This document shows, piece after piece, positions 7,148 to 15,907 of a stretch of DNA of 64,000 bases. Every line of letters begins with the position of its first letter. The stretch's first letter is position 1. The notes beneath the pieces are model-generated. The model was not told where the DNA came from, searched no databases, and saw only the letters and a list, made by a program, of their open reading frames with translations. A program made the position numbers and the translations under genes. The stretch lies in assembly GCA_038522945.1 (NCBI GenBank), contig JBCBJV010000015.1, forward strand, positions 1 to 64,000, in the 5' to 3' direction. This DNA comes from MED-G105 sp038522945 (GTDB lineage: Bacteria > Pseudomonadota > Alphaproteobacteria > Caulobacterales > Parvularculaceae).

Positions 7148-10100
7148 GAATTCCCGGCAGTGTCGTCGCCATCCGACTTCAGCGCTGCAAGCACGGCGAA
7201 AGGCGAATCCGGATCAGGACCTTTGGAGCGTTTTGGGCCGGCATTGTACTGACGGGGCGCTTGATTTTGTTTGTCGCGACGTGGGCCACCTTTTTTGCCC
7301 CGCTTGCCACCGAATTTGTCGTCCCGCTTGTCGCCATCACGACCGCTGAAAGGCTTGCCATTTTGTTGTTTGCTATTTCGCTGAGCAGCGTTGTTTCCGT
7401 CTGCTTGCCGTCGGTTTTGTCCGTTTTCGTCTTTTTGTGGTCGCCGCTGGGAACGTTGTTGCGGACGGCGGGGCACCATGCGCCAAACTTCAACTTCAAC
7501 CATTTCATCGTCGACTTCGGATTCTGCGCTGACAGGTGTCTCGGGTGTTTCTGCGGGCGCTTCATCTTGTGTTTTCGGCGGTGTGCTCTCGGCCCCATCA
7601 GGTGTAGTCGCTTCCGCCGTCAAAGGCGCAATTGAAAGGCCGGGCTCTGATTGCGCCTCTATCGACGGTATTGTTTCAGTCGCTTGTGTAGGTGCATCCG
7701 ACTTCACGTTTGCGTCTTCAAGCGACGAATCCGGTGCTGGATTGCCTTGCTCAGGTGGATTGGCTTCTGCAGTAGCGTTTGGCGTTCGGTGTTCGGAAGA
7801 CACTGCCGTCGATTGGTCGTCCTGGGTCTGTTCTTCGAGGATCGTCTCTTCTGTAGATTTGTCTTGCGAGCTTTGATCTGTCGCGATGCCTTCGGCAGGG
7901 ACTGTTGCCTCGGTACTTGCCCCATCGGGACTTGAGCCCGCATTGCTGGAAGCCTCATCGCTATTGGCACCGTCACCCGATTGAGTTGGTGCCTCAGTCT
8001 CTTTCTTTCGCTTAATGGTCTCTTTGCGGTAGCCAAGGGAGCGCAGAATGCCCTCGAAGTCATCTCCAGAGCAGCCGACGATCGACATCATTTGGGAGGT
8101 AACCTCAAACCCTTGTTTGGCACTGCCGCCTTCCCGCGCTGTCCGGATTAGACCGGCAAGGCGCTCTAGCATGTCGATACGAACAGCCCGCTCGCCAGAT
8201 GGCCTGTAGCCGGATGCATAATAGTACGCGTGGGGAACATCTTGGTCCAGCGCGAAGGAAACAAGTCCGGCCTTTGGAGGCTCAAAAGACTTCGGCTCTC
8301 GATCTGTCCAAAGCGACCAGAGCATGATCAAGAGGCGGGCAGCGGCTGGCTTTAAAATTGAGGGAACGAAAAGCGTGTACTCGCCAAACCGTACACCGAG
8401 TTTTCGAAGTTTTGCGCGCTCGGCCTGTTCAATCTGCTTAAGCTCACCAGATATCGGCGCTCGCGACATGGCTCCGAAGTTTTCTACCAGCCTGTACGCG
8501 ACGCCTCGGGCAACAGCCGCAATGTCGGTGCTTTCGTCATCTATAGCCTGCTTTAAGCGAATTAGATCGCCAAGCAGAGCCTCCACGCGCACCGCCACAA
8601 ATTCCGCGACCTTGTCATTGACGCGCCCGCGCATGGTTGGAGAAAGAGCATCCAGGTTCCGCATACGGATGTTTGGGCGGAGCTGCGCGGGTCCTTTCTC
8701 AAGGGTCGCAATGATCGACGAGCGCCATTGAATGCTTCCATCGGCGAGAAGTTCGAACTCGCTTGTATCGGCGTTGGCCATTGCGGCAGCGCGCGCAGCG
8801 AGGACCGGCTTGAGGGCCCGTTCAGCCGCATATCTGACGCGCTTCGCCTCAGGGCCTTTGGCGCTCGGATCAACGATAAATTCAAATCCGAGTAAGCGTC
8901 CGACAAACTGGCCTTCCACGGTGACTTCTCCATCTTGGGACACGCCAGCCAGGAGCGGCGCATCATCATTTAGTTTTTTCAGCAACACCGATGTTCGACG
9001 ATCGACAAAGCGCTGGGTCAGTTTTTCGTGGAGCGCATCTGACAAACGATCTTCAATCGCGCGACTTTCTTGCCGCCAATGGGCCGCATTTTCAATCCAG
9101 CCAGGCCGATTTGATAAATATGTCCACGTTCTAATCTGCGAGATACGTGCCGAGATTGTGTCAATATCACCATCCGTACGGTTTAGCCGTTCCACTTTTG
9201 GGGCGAGCCAGCCTTCGCTAACGTGACCAACGCCTGAAATCTGATCAAACACATCTAAGAGCAAGGTTGTGTGCTGATCGAAGGAGAGTTTCGAATAGTC
9301 TGGGATCTGGCAGATATCCCATAGTAAAGAAATGTTTGCCGTGCCCTTAGCGCGCTCGCGCACGGCCAGGTTCGAGATCATTCGCGCCAGCGCCACTTCG
9401 TCATCACCTGGGCGGGCACGTTTCAAAAGGTCATTTTTGGGTATCTGCTCCAGAGACAAGCGCAATGCATGGAGACTGGAGAAATCGAGGGTTTCAGAGC
9501 GCCACTGCAAGGCATCAATTGGCTTAAATGTGTGGTTTTCAACCGCCTCGACGACGTCATCCTCCAGGTCTGGGCACTGCGCAGTCACTCCAAAACTGCC
9601 GTCTTTGATATGACGGCCCGCCCGCCCGGCAATCTGAGCAATCTCGTTATTGGTTAACAGCCTCATTCGACGTCCATCGAATTTTCTGCACGCGGAGAAG
9701 GCGACATGGTCAATATCCATGTTGAGGCCCATCCCGATCGCATCAGTTGCAATCAGGTAATCGACCTCGCCGTTCTGGTAGAGAGCCGCTTGCGCGTTAC
9801 GGGTGCGTGGAGAAAGAGCGCCCATAATCACAGCAGCGCCGCCGCGTTGCCGGCGGACAAGCTCAGCGGTGGCGTAAACCATGTCGGAGGAAAACCCGAC
9901 AATGGCAGTCCGGCGGGGCAGGCGGGTAACCTTCTTCGATCCCGCGTAGCTAAGCTGCGAGAACCGTTCCCGGGTTTGGACCTCGATATCTGGAAACATC
10001 CGCTGCAGAATCGGGCGCATGGTTTCCGCGCCCAAAAACACGGTTTCTTTAGTACCTCGGGCGTGTAGCAGGCGAGAAGTGAATATTCTGCCTCGTTCCT

Positions 10101-10449
10101 CGTCGGCCGCTAACTGAACCTCGTCAATGGCGAGGAACTCAACGGGCCTTTCGAGGGGCATGGCCTCGACCGTTGCAATCCAATATCGGGCGGAAGCGGG
10201 GATGATTTTTTCCTCGCCGGTGACCAGGGCAACCTCGCGCGAACCGACCCGATCGATCAGTTTGTCGTAGACCTCTCGAGCCAAGAGCCGGAGTGGTAGT
10301 CCGATCATCCCTGAGCGGTGAGCCAAGAGCCGCTCGATCGCGAAGTAAGTCTTGCCAGTGTTCGTGGGGCCCAGCATCGCAATCAAAGGCATCTCGCCGG
10401 ACAAGGCGCGTTTTGTGAGATGGTCGGGAAAGGCTTTCAGTCGGGGCAT
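7144..10449 (-). CDS. SUV3-like DExH RNA helicase with long disordered tail
   Basis: 1,101 residues. Walker A GPTNTGKT is at residues 27-34 and the Walker B variant DEVQ at 109-112. Later motifs ATDAIGMGLN and QIAGRAGR complete the two RecA-like domains, as in mitochondrial SUV3 and the alphaproteobacterial helicase-related proteins. The middle third is the SUV3-type helical region. From about residue 830 on, the protein is low complexity: first a long acidic Ser/Thr/Glu/Ala stretch, then a Lys/Arg/Gln/Gly/Asn-rich end (RRPQQRSQRRPQKDE-type) that looks RNA-binding. SUV3 works with an exonuclease in RNA decay; which partner acts here is not shown. First gene of the operon with S4 and TerB-like genes. 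Confidence 0.9.
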   Translation of the reverse strand: MPRLKAFPDHLTKRALSGEMPLIAMLGPTNTGKTYFAIERLLAHRSGMIGLPLRLLAREVYDKLIDRVGSREVALVTGEEKIIPASARYWIATVEAMPLERPVEFLAIDEVQLAADEERGRIFTSRLLHARGTKETVFLGAETMRPILQRMFPDIEVQTRERFSQLSYAGSKKVTRLPRRTAIVGFSSDMVYATAELVRRQRGGAAVIMGALSPRTRNAQAALYQNGEVDYLIATDAIGMGLNMDIDHVAFSACRKFDGRRMRLLTNNEIAQIAGRAGRHIKDGSFGVTAQCPDLEDDVVEAVENHTFKPIDALQWRSETLDFSSLHALRLSLEQIPKNDLLKRARPGDDEVALARMISNLAVRERAKGTANISLLWDICQIPDYSKLSFDQHTTLLLDVFDQISGVGHVSEGWLAPKVERLNRTDGDIDTISARISQIRTWTYLSNRPGWIENAAHWRQESRAIEDRLSDALHEKLTQRFVDRRTSVLLKKLNDDAPLLAGVSQDGEVTVEGQFVGRLLGFEFIVDPSAKGPEAKRVRYAAERALKPVLAARAAAMANADTSEFELLADGSIQWRSSIIATLEKGPAQLRPNIRMRNLDALSPTMRGRVNDKVAEFVAVRVEALLGDLIRLKQAIDDESTDIAAVARGVAYRLVENFGAMSRAPISGELKQIEQAERAKLRKLGVRFGEYTLFVPSILKPAAARLLIMLWSLWTDREPKSFEPPKAGLVSFALDQDVPHAYYYASGYRPSGERAVRIDMLERLAGLIRTAREGGSAKQGFEVTSQMMSIVGCSGDDFEGILRSLGYRKETIKRKKETEAPTQSGDGANSDEASSNAGSSPDGASTEATVPAEGIATDQSSQDKSTEETILEEQTQDDQSTAVSSEHRTPNATAEANPPEQGNPAPDSSLEDANVKSDAPTQATETIPSIEAQSEPGLSIAPLTAEATTPDGAESTPPKTQDEAPAETPETPVSAESEVDDEMVEVEVWRMVPRRPQQRSQRRPQKDENGQNRRQADGNNAAQRNSKQQNGKPFSGRDGDKRDDKFGGKRGKKGGPRRDKQNQAPRQYNAGPKRSKGPDPDSPFAVLAALKSDGDDTAGNS

Positions 10450-10554
10450 GGTGAACAGGGTCAGCTAGGCCTATCAGATAGGTCAGACTGCGTGAGGTGC
10501 AAATCGACCTTAACACCAAACCTGACACCGAACTCGGCTGTCCGCATTGGAGCG

Positions 10555-10584
10555 CAAAACGGGGCGCTACAAAACGGGGCGCTA
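10555..10584. repeat. Perfect 15-bp tandem duplication upstream of rpmB
   Basis: CAAAACGGGGCGCTA occurs twice head to tail, 10555-10569 and 10570-10584, in the ~260-base divergent region between the helicase and rpmB. No gene was seen in this region; it must hold both promoters. Confidence 0.85.
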
Positions 10585-10710
10585 ACAGTTGACAGCCAGA
10601 GGCTTGTGGCCTAGACGCGCTGGCTCGGAATTGCAAATGCGTAATTCGGGGCGTTCAGCGCTAAATTGCTCAATGAGCGCGTCGCTTCCTAATGAATGAG
10701 GCTTTAACCC

Positions 10711-10989
10711 ATGGCACGCCGCTGTGACTTGACCGGTATTGGTCCAATGACCGGACACAATGTGTCCCACGCCAACAACAAAACCAAGCGTCGGTTTCTA
10801 CCGAACCTATGCGATGTGACACTGCACAGCGATAAGCTTCAGCGCAGTTTCAAATTGCGAGTAGCAGCAAAGGCACTCCGGACTGTAGATCATGTTGGTG
10901 GTCTCGACGCCTATCTGGGTAAGACCAGCGATGATGTTCTTTCCCCGTCAGCCTTGAAAATCAAACGCGAACTGGCCAAAGCTTCCTGA
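10711..10989 (+). CDS. rpmB: Ribosomal protein bL28
   Basis: 92 residues, beginning MARRCDLTGIGPMTGHNVSHANNKTKRRF, which is the highly conserved L28 N-terminus. It continues with LRVAAKALRTVDHVGGLDAYL, also diagnostic. Structural component of the 50S subunit. TGAGG stands ahead of the start. Followed after ~60 bases by a membrane protein gene on the same strand; whether they share a transcript is not clear. Confidence 0.97.
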   Translation: MARRCDLTGIGPMTGHNVSHANNKTKRRFLPNLCDVTLHSDKLQRSFKLRVAAKALRTVDHVGGLDAYLGKTSDDVLSPSALKIKRELAKAS

Positions 10990-11051
10990 CGAAATCGTCG
11001 TCGGAAAGGGGCTGAGCGACAGCCGCTTTCAAGGAGAAAAGGCCTCGGCGC

Positions 11052-11753
11052 GTGGAAGTGGCTGCCGCGACGGAACAACGTCGCCCCATTAAAGAAACTC
11101 CCCTTGAGAGATTAGGGCGCGAAACAGCAGCGCTCGTCGGCTCGTTGGCCCGGACTATCGGTCTTTCGTTGGTCTTGGTTCCTCTATTGATCGCTGGTCT
11201 TTTGACGATCGACATCCCGGTTCACGCGCTTGACCATTATGCTTCCAACGCGGTGTTGCGGCCGAGCCAGTGGCTGACACGCGGCGGCGTATTGCTGGCT
11301 CTCGCGCCAATGTTGGTGGTCTTATTTGCCCGGCGGTACGGGGGCGACGTCGCAGCCTCCGTGGTAACAACGGCTTGGACATTCTGCGCCTTGCTGGCAT
11401 TTGCTGAAATTGCTTATCTGGCACCTCAGCTAAATGAGACAGATTTTCCAAAGACGCAGTTTGTTATCGGCGTCGTCTCAAGTGCCATGGTCAGTCAGTA
11501 TGTCGCCGCTGGGGTCTATGACGTGATCCGAGGTGGCGGGCGCTGGTGGCGGGCTCCGCTCTACGCCTTGCTGATCGCCTTTGGGATCCAACTGGTGATT
11601 TACTACCCGATCGTCTACTGGGGCGCGAATGTACCGTCAGCCCATTGGTTCGTTGCTGAATTTTCTGTGAAAGCCGCAATGTCTCTGGGTTTTCTCGCGC
11701 TGTATTTTTTACTCCGGCATCGACTGAAGCCAAAGAGAGGCTTCGGCGGATAA
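11052..11753 (+). CDS. Polytopic membrane protein, distantly like the VUT/YhhQ queuosine-precursor transporter family
   Basis: About 233 residues with a GTG start (11052; a second GTG two codons on). A short cytoplasmic N-terminus is followed by five or six hydrophobic segments at roughly residues 35-58, 75-95, 100-122, 138-158, 172-195 and 205-225. The pattern of a positively charged loop (FARRYGGDVA) after an early TM, then VSSAMVSQYVAAGVYDVIR, a Trp/Arg loop and a long TM ending in RHRLKPKR, resembles VUT transporters, but I would not assign the substrate. It lies between rpmB and the convergent mazG. Confidence 0.6.
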   Translation: MEVAAATEQRRPIKETPLERLGRETAALVGSLARTIGLSLVLVPLLIAGLLTIDIPVHALDHYASNAVLRPSQWLTRGGVLLALAPMLVVLFARRYGGDVAASVVTTAWTFCALLAFAEIAYLAPQLNETDFPKTQFVIGVVSSAMVSQYVAAGVYDVIRGGGRWWRAPLYALLIAFGIQLVIYYPIVYWGANVPSAHWFVAEFSVKAAMSLGFLALYFLLRHRLKPKRGFGG

Positions 11754-11785
11754 GACCGGTTCAATTTTTGACCGGCACCTCAGGG

Positions 11786-12589
11786 TTATTCTCTTTCAAG
11801 CTTTTTGGCCTCTTGCCATCGCGCTTCCATTTCTTCCAGAGATGCCTCAGCGAGTGAACGTCCGTCAGCGCCCATCGTTTTTTCAATGTGGCGGAAGCGT
11901 CGATTGAACTTTGCATTCGCACGACGAAGGGCCGCTTCCGGGTCGATTCTTAGGTGTCGGGCAAGGTTAGCCATGACGAAAAGGAGGTCCCCGAACTCGT
12001 CCTCTATTTTGTTTGGATCACCAGTTTCGTTTGCTTCCACAAGTTCGGCGGTTTCTTCGCTCAACTTAGCCAGAATCTCAGGAGCGGTCTTCCAGTCAAA
12101 CCCCACCCGTGCTGCGCGTTTTTGGAGTTTGACTGCCCGCAAAAGTGCCGGAAGGCTCAAGGGAACATCATCCAACAGACTCTGATGGCCTTTTGCTTTG
12201 CGCTCTGCCGCCTTTTGCTCTTCCCAGGAAACGGTTTGTTGCTCTGCGGAGCGTTCATTGGCGCTGCCAAACACATGGGGGTGGCGCAACTTCATCTTCT
12301 CATAGATGGCAAAGGCAACGTCGTTGAAATCGAACGCCCCTAGTTCTGTCGCCATCTGCGCATGGAAGACGACCTGAAACAGAAGGTCGCCCAATTCGGA
12401 CTTCAACTCCGCCAGATCGTTCCGTTCAATGGCGTCAGCAACCTCATAAGCTTCTTCGATCGTGTAGGGGGCGATGGTTGCGAAAGTCTGCTCTAAGTCC
12501 CAAGGGCAGCCGGTGCCCGGTGTGCGCAAGGCAACCATTAGTTCCAACAACGCCTGAACTGCGTCCGATGATGAGGTGGAAGGAGCCAT
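11786..12589 (-). CDS. mazG: Nucleoside triphosphate pyrophosphohydrolase MazG
   Basis: 267 residues with two MazG repeats, as in E. coli. The first has TIEEAYEVADAI and SELGDLLFQVVFHAQMA; the second has LSEETAELVEA and EFGDLLFVMANLARHL. The paired ExxE and ExxD helices bind magnesium. The enzyme hydrolyses (d)NTPs to monophosphates and pyrophosphate, cleaning the nucleotide pool and, in E. coli, modulating ppGpp. It ends 33 bases from the convergent membrane gene and is divergent from ilvE with ~160 bases between them. Confidence 0.96.
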   Translation of the reverse strand: MAPSTSSSDAVQALLELMVALRTPGTGCPWDLEQTFATIAPYTIEEAYEVADAIERNDLAELKSELGDLLFQVVFHAQMATELGAFDFNDVAFAIYEKMKLRHPHVFGSANERSAEQQTVSWEEQKAAERKAKGHQSLLDDVPLSLPALLRAVKLQKRAARVGFDWKTAPEILAKLSEETAELVEANETGDPNKIEDEFGDLLFVMANLARHLRIDPEAALRRANAKFNRRFRHIEKTMGADGRSLAEASLEEMEARWQEAKKLERE

Positions 12590-12752
12590 AGCGATCCGAT
12601 CAGGTTTGGTTTAAAGACGAAATTGCCTCAGGGCGGAATATGGGGAATATCCTTTTCAAGCAATGGGGCGCACAAAATGCGGAAGGAGCGCGGGCCCAGT
12701 CCCGGCGAGCCAGCTGCCATAGGGACTGCCTCGGAAAAGAAGAAAGACAACC

Positions 12753-13676
12753 ATGCCGATACAGGAAGCAGACTTCATCTGGAAAAACGGCGAATTCGTG
12801 CCGTGGAACGACGCGACAACCCATGTCATGACGCACGGGCTCCACTACGGCACGGGCGTGTTTGAGGGCATTCGGGCCTACGAAACGACCCACAAAGGCA
12901 CAGTGATTTTCCGCAACAAAGAACACTACGATCGGTTTGTTTTCTCTTCCAAGGTCTACAAGATAAATTTGGACCGATCAGCGGAAGATTATATGGAGAT
13001 CACCCGCGAGTTAGTTCGCAAAAATAATCTGTCCTCAGCATATATTCGACCTCTGGCTTACTTGGGCTATGGCGAGATGGGCCCATCCTCCCAGGCGTGC
13101 GGCACCGATGTCATTATTGCGGCATTCCCATGGGGTGCTTATCTGGGCGAGGAGGGGTTGAAGAACGGTATTGATGTATGCGTTTCCAGTTGGAGACGCT
13201 CAGCACCCGGTACAATTCCTGCTGGCGTGAAAGCTGCTGGCAATTATTTGTCGAGCCGGTTGATCTCCATGGAAGCCAAAGATCGTGGGTTTGCAGAAGG
13301 AATTGGGCTCGCCCATGACGGCACCGTTTCTGAAGGGGCCGGCGAGAACCTCTTCGTGGTCTTGAACGGCCGCATTCTGACCCCGCCGGCTGCATCGTCG
13401 ATTTTGTCAGGGATCACCCGCGATACCGTCATTACTCTGGCAAAAGAACATGGGATCGAAGTTGTCGAACAGCCCATCCCGCGGGAAATGATGTATGCTG
13501 CGGACGAATTGTTCCTGACAGGGACGGCGGCGGAAGTAACGCCCGTCCGGTCTATCGACCGGATTGATGTGGGCACGGGCGCGCGTCCGGTCACGTCGAC
13601 ATTGCAGGCGGCCTTCTTCGGCTTGTTCACAGGTGAAACCGAAGATAAGTGGGGCTGGCTCGATCCAGTTGCCTAG
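12753..13676 (+). CDS. ilvE: Branched-chain amino acid aminotransferase
   Basis: 307 residues, a class IV PLP enzyme of normal length. The N-terminal GLHYGTGVFEGIRAY motif is diagnostic for IlvE, and the PLP lysine is Lys160 in GVKAAGNYLSS. A later GAGENLFVV and SGITRDTVI block bind the cofactor phosphate. It interconverts Val, Leu and Ile with their 2-oxo acids using glutamate/2-oxoglutarate. GAAAAGAAGAAAG precedes the ATG. Single gene by spacing; the 3' region carries a small tandem repeat. Confidence 0.96.
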   Translation: MPIQEADFIWKNGEFVPWNDATTHVMTHGLHYGTGVFEGIRAYETTHKGTVIFRNKEHYDRFVFSSKVYKINLDRSAEDYMEITRELVRKNNLSSAYIRPLAYLGYGEMGPSSQACGTDVIIAAFPWGAYLGEEGLKNGIDVCVSSWRRSAPGTIPAGVKAAGNYLSSRLISMEAKDRGFAEGIGLAHDGTVSEGAGENLFVVLNGRILTPPAASSILSGITRDTVITLAKEHGIEVVEQPIPREMMYAADELFLTGTAAEVTPVRSIDRIDVGTGARPVTSTLQAAFFGLFTGETEDKWGWLDPVA

Positions 13677-13698
13677 GGAAGTGGGCATCGGCATGCCC

Positions 13699-13735
13699 GT
13701 GGTCTGGCCCGTGGTCTGGCCCGCGGTCTGGCGCC
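13699..13735. repeat. Three imperfect 12-bp tandem repeats after ilvE
   Basis: The unit CGTGGTCTGGCC repeats about three times with small changes in the last copy. It lies 23 bases past the ilvE stop in a gene-free stretch of ~245 bases. No clear terminator hairpin was seen there. Confidence 0.7.
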
Positions 13736-13923
13736 CTTGGGATTATTGGACATGCTCAGCTGCCTGATAAGTCATTCGGAAATGGCATCGGGCAACGCCT
13801 TAAGTGAGGCATGCAAGACGCACCTGGCTCAGCGCTTGTCCGGCGCTTATAGGTTTTTAAGAAAATGTCATAATCCGGCGGCATAGAGCGGCGTCGGTAG
13901 CAAGCGATTTGGAGAATTGGGAA

Positions 13924-14910
13924 ATGGGTTCTGGCTTCGGTACTGAAAAATGGAGCACTCTCGCGGTTCTTTTGCTGGGCATTTCGCTCGCGGGTTGCGC
14001 AGGTGAAGACGGGGCGACTTCGGATGTCGACCCCGCCGAAGTCACTGAAGTGACCGATGAGGCTAGCGAAAATGCCGACGTGACAGACGAGGAAGTCGCC
14101 GAAGCAGGTGACGATGGGGAAGAAGAGAAAAAACCAAAGCTCGTCACGATCGATGATATCACCCATCTGCAGCCGGTTGTTTTTAACGAAACTTCTGTTG
14201 GTCTTGAGGTAACACCGGAAGAAGGTGAGCCGAAAGGGCGGCTGGCTTTTGTCCTCCCGGACGGGGTTTCTGCAGACAATTACCGTAATTTTGGTCAGTT
14301 CATCGCTGGTGAAGGATGGCGCGTTCATATCATCGACAATGAGAAGAATATGTCCGTCCTCAACACAGAACACACAAAAGATGAGTGCACTATAATCGGT
14401 TCGATTGGCGATAAATCCTATGAGGTGATGAAGTTCGGCTATGTCCGCCGCGAAAGTGTGGACGGGGCTATTCTTGTTGGGTTCCTCAAGCAGAGTGAGG
14501 AAATTTACAAAAAGAAGCTTCCTATCGTGCTCATCGCTGGTGGCAAAGACAATATCGCCCCATACTCGACAATTTCTAAACAGTACCCTGAATATCCGGC
14601 TCAGACCTATTTGTTGACGATAAATGAAGCCAACCACGGTGGTTACTATGATGGGCAAACGTTTGAAGGCGATGGGGAGGCACGTGTTCCAGCATCGCAG
14701 CAACGGCTCATCCTTGGGGAAGTCGTCAGTAATATGATCGATCGCCTGTGCCTGTCGCGGGAAACAAGGTACGCAGATGAAGCGCGGAAAGCAGCGCGCG
14801 AGGCTGCAAAAGCTGCTGCTGAGGTCAACGGAACTGTAGAAGATGCCATTACCGAGGCGGCCGAAGATGTAGATGAGGCGGTTGATGCCGCGTCAGAAGG
14901 AGGGGAGTGA
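13924..14910 (+). CDS. Lipoprotein with alpha/beta-hydrolase-like domain, nucleophile apparently lost
   Basis: 328 residues. The lipobox SLAGC puts the lipidated cysteine at residue 25, and the start at 13924 is preceded by GGAGAATTGGGAA. An Asp/Glu-rich spacer (about residues 26-70) follows. The domain after it resembles small alpha/beta hydrolases: FVLPDGV and GWRVHIIDN early, then PIVLIAGGKDNIAP with the usual acid position, and NHGGYYDG with the usual histidine. The place where a GxSxGG elbow would be reads IIGSIGDKS, which does not fit. The C-terminus is an Ala/Glu/Lys helix, perhaps coiled coil. Probably a periplasmic surface lipoprotein of unknown function rather than an active esterase. 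Confidence 0.65.
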   Translation: MGSGFGTEKWSTLAVLLLGISLAGCAGEDGATSDVDPAEVTEVTDEASENADVTDEEVAEAGDDGEEEKKPKLVTIDDITHLQPVVFNETSVGLEVTPEEGEPKGRLAFVLPDGVSADNYRNFGQFIAGEGWRVHIIDNEKNMSVLNTEHTKDECTIIGSIGDKSYEVMKFGYVRRESVDGAILVGFLKQSEEIYKKKLPIVLIAGGKDNIAPYSTISKQYPEYPAQTYLLTINEANHGGYYDGQTFEGDGEARVPASQQRLILGEVVSNMIDRLCLSRETRYADEARKAAREAAKAAAEVNGTVEDAITEAAEDVDEAVDAASEGGE

Positions 14911-14933
14911 TTAGTCGCTTTTGCGGCTGACTT

Positions 14934-15617
14934 TCACGGAGTTTTACAAGTGTTCTTAGCCGTTGGTGCCTGGTTAAGGGAAACACTCCAGCACTCATCG
15001 TAAATCGAGCAGTAGCAGCTCTCGATGCTAAGATCTTCGACCCAGCTTTGTGAAAGACGTCGAACACGGTCTTCCCAGGGCGCATTGAAAAGCGTCACTG
15101 TTTCGCCAGCTGCAACAACGTCCTGGCTCGGGTTGTTTGTTTTGTAGACATCGTAGCTAAATGCATCTTCTTCGCCTATCGTATCGATAATCAGCTGATC
15201 CATGTCCGTATAAGCAACACCTTGGGAGGCCCAATTCACATCTCCCATTTTGGCGGGCCCAACGCCCTTGTTGGTGGCCTCGATCGAAAAGCCATCGGCA
15301 CCGAAGCCTGTCTGGATCGTCAGATAAGGCCAGGTGGAAGCGCGCTGGGTTGCCCTAAGACTGGAGACTTCGAGAAGCGACACCAATAAAGCTGCGACGG
15401 AAATGCATAGGGCGAGGACTGATGACCAAACAATCCGCGCTTCATGCATTTGAAGCTTTGGGGCTGGTTCAGCTGTGGAAGTCTTAGGGTCTTGTGGAAT
15501 TGGTTTATCGGTATTCTTGCTCAAGTGTTGTCTCAGTGTTTTTGGCACGTTCTCTTTTTTGCGAAGAGATGGGGCCTCTTCTCTCAAATTTAACAATACT
15601 CTCTTTCTTCGAACCAT
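14934..15617 (-). CDS. Single-pass membrane protein of unknown function
   Basis: About 227 residues. A basic, Pro/Lys-rich cytoplasmic arm of ~60 residues leads into one TM helix (about residues 63-83, SVLALCISVAALLVSLLEV). The rest is a predicted extracytoplasmic beta-rich domain, WPYLTIQTGFGADGF then NKGVGPAKMGDV, with several cysteines near the end (SCYCSIYDECW). I do not recognise a family with certainty. The ATG at 15617 is preferred to the TTG one codon earlier. Convergent with the lipoprotein gene, 23 bases between stops. Confidence 0.6.
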   Translation of the reverse strand: MVRRKRVLLNLREEAPSLRKKENVPKTLRQHLSKNTDKPIPQDPKTSTAEPAPKLQMHEARIVWSSVLALCISVAALLVSLLEVSSLRATQRASTWPYLTIQTGFGADGFSIEATNKGVGPAKMGDVNWASQGVAYTDMDQLIIDTIGEEDAFSYDVYKTNNPSQDVVAAGETVTLFNAPWEDRVRRLSQSWVEDLSIESCYCSIYDECWSVSLNQAPTAKNTCKTP

Positions 15618-15907
15618 CAAATAGACGCGTTCGGCGTATCGACCGTTATTCAGTATGGCGCGCTAGGGGAATAAAGACGACAACATGATCGAAACAATCC
15701 GCTTGGGCGTCACTGGTGGTTCTGGACTGAAACGGGCAGGGACCTCGGTTAATCGCATTCCTACAGAACGGCGAGTTTGTGTCCACACTGAAATCTGCGA
15801 TAGCCTGTCAACAAGGTACGAAATTGCAGTCTCGTGGATCCGGCAACTTGCTGATGTGCTGGTATCGTCTGACGGGATGTGCAGTAGACAATAATGAGGG
15901 ATTGGAA

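Noticed and set aside
13756..14703. 315-codon minus-strand frame opposite the lipoprotein
   Set aside because: No family features; the plus frame has a lipobox, ribosome site and domain pattern.
15685..15894. 69-codon plus frame just upstream of the acylase
   Set aside because: A start with weak ribosome site but no recognisable features; more likely leader DNA.
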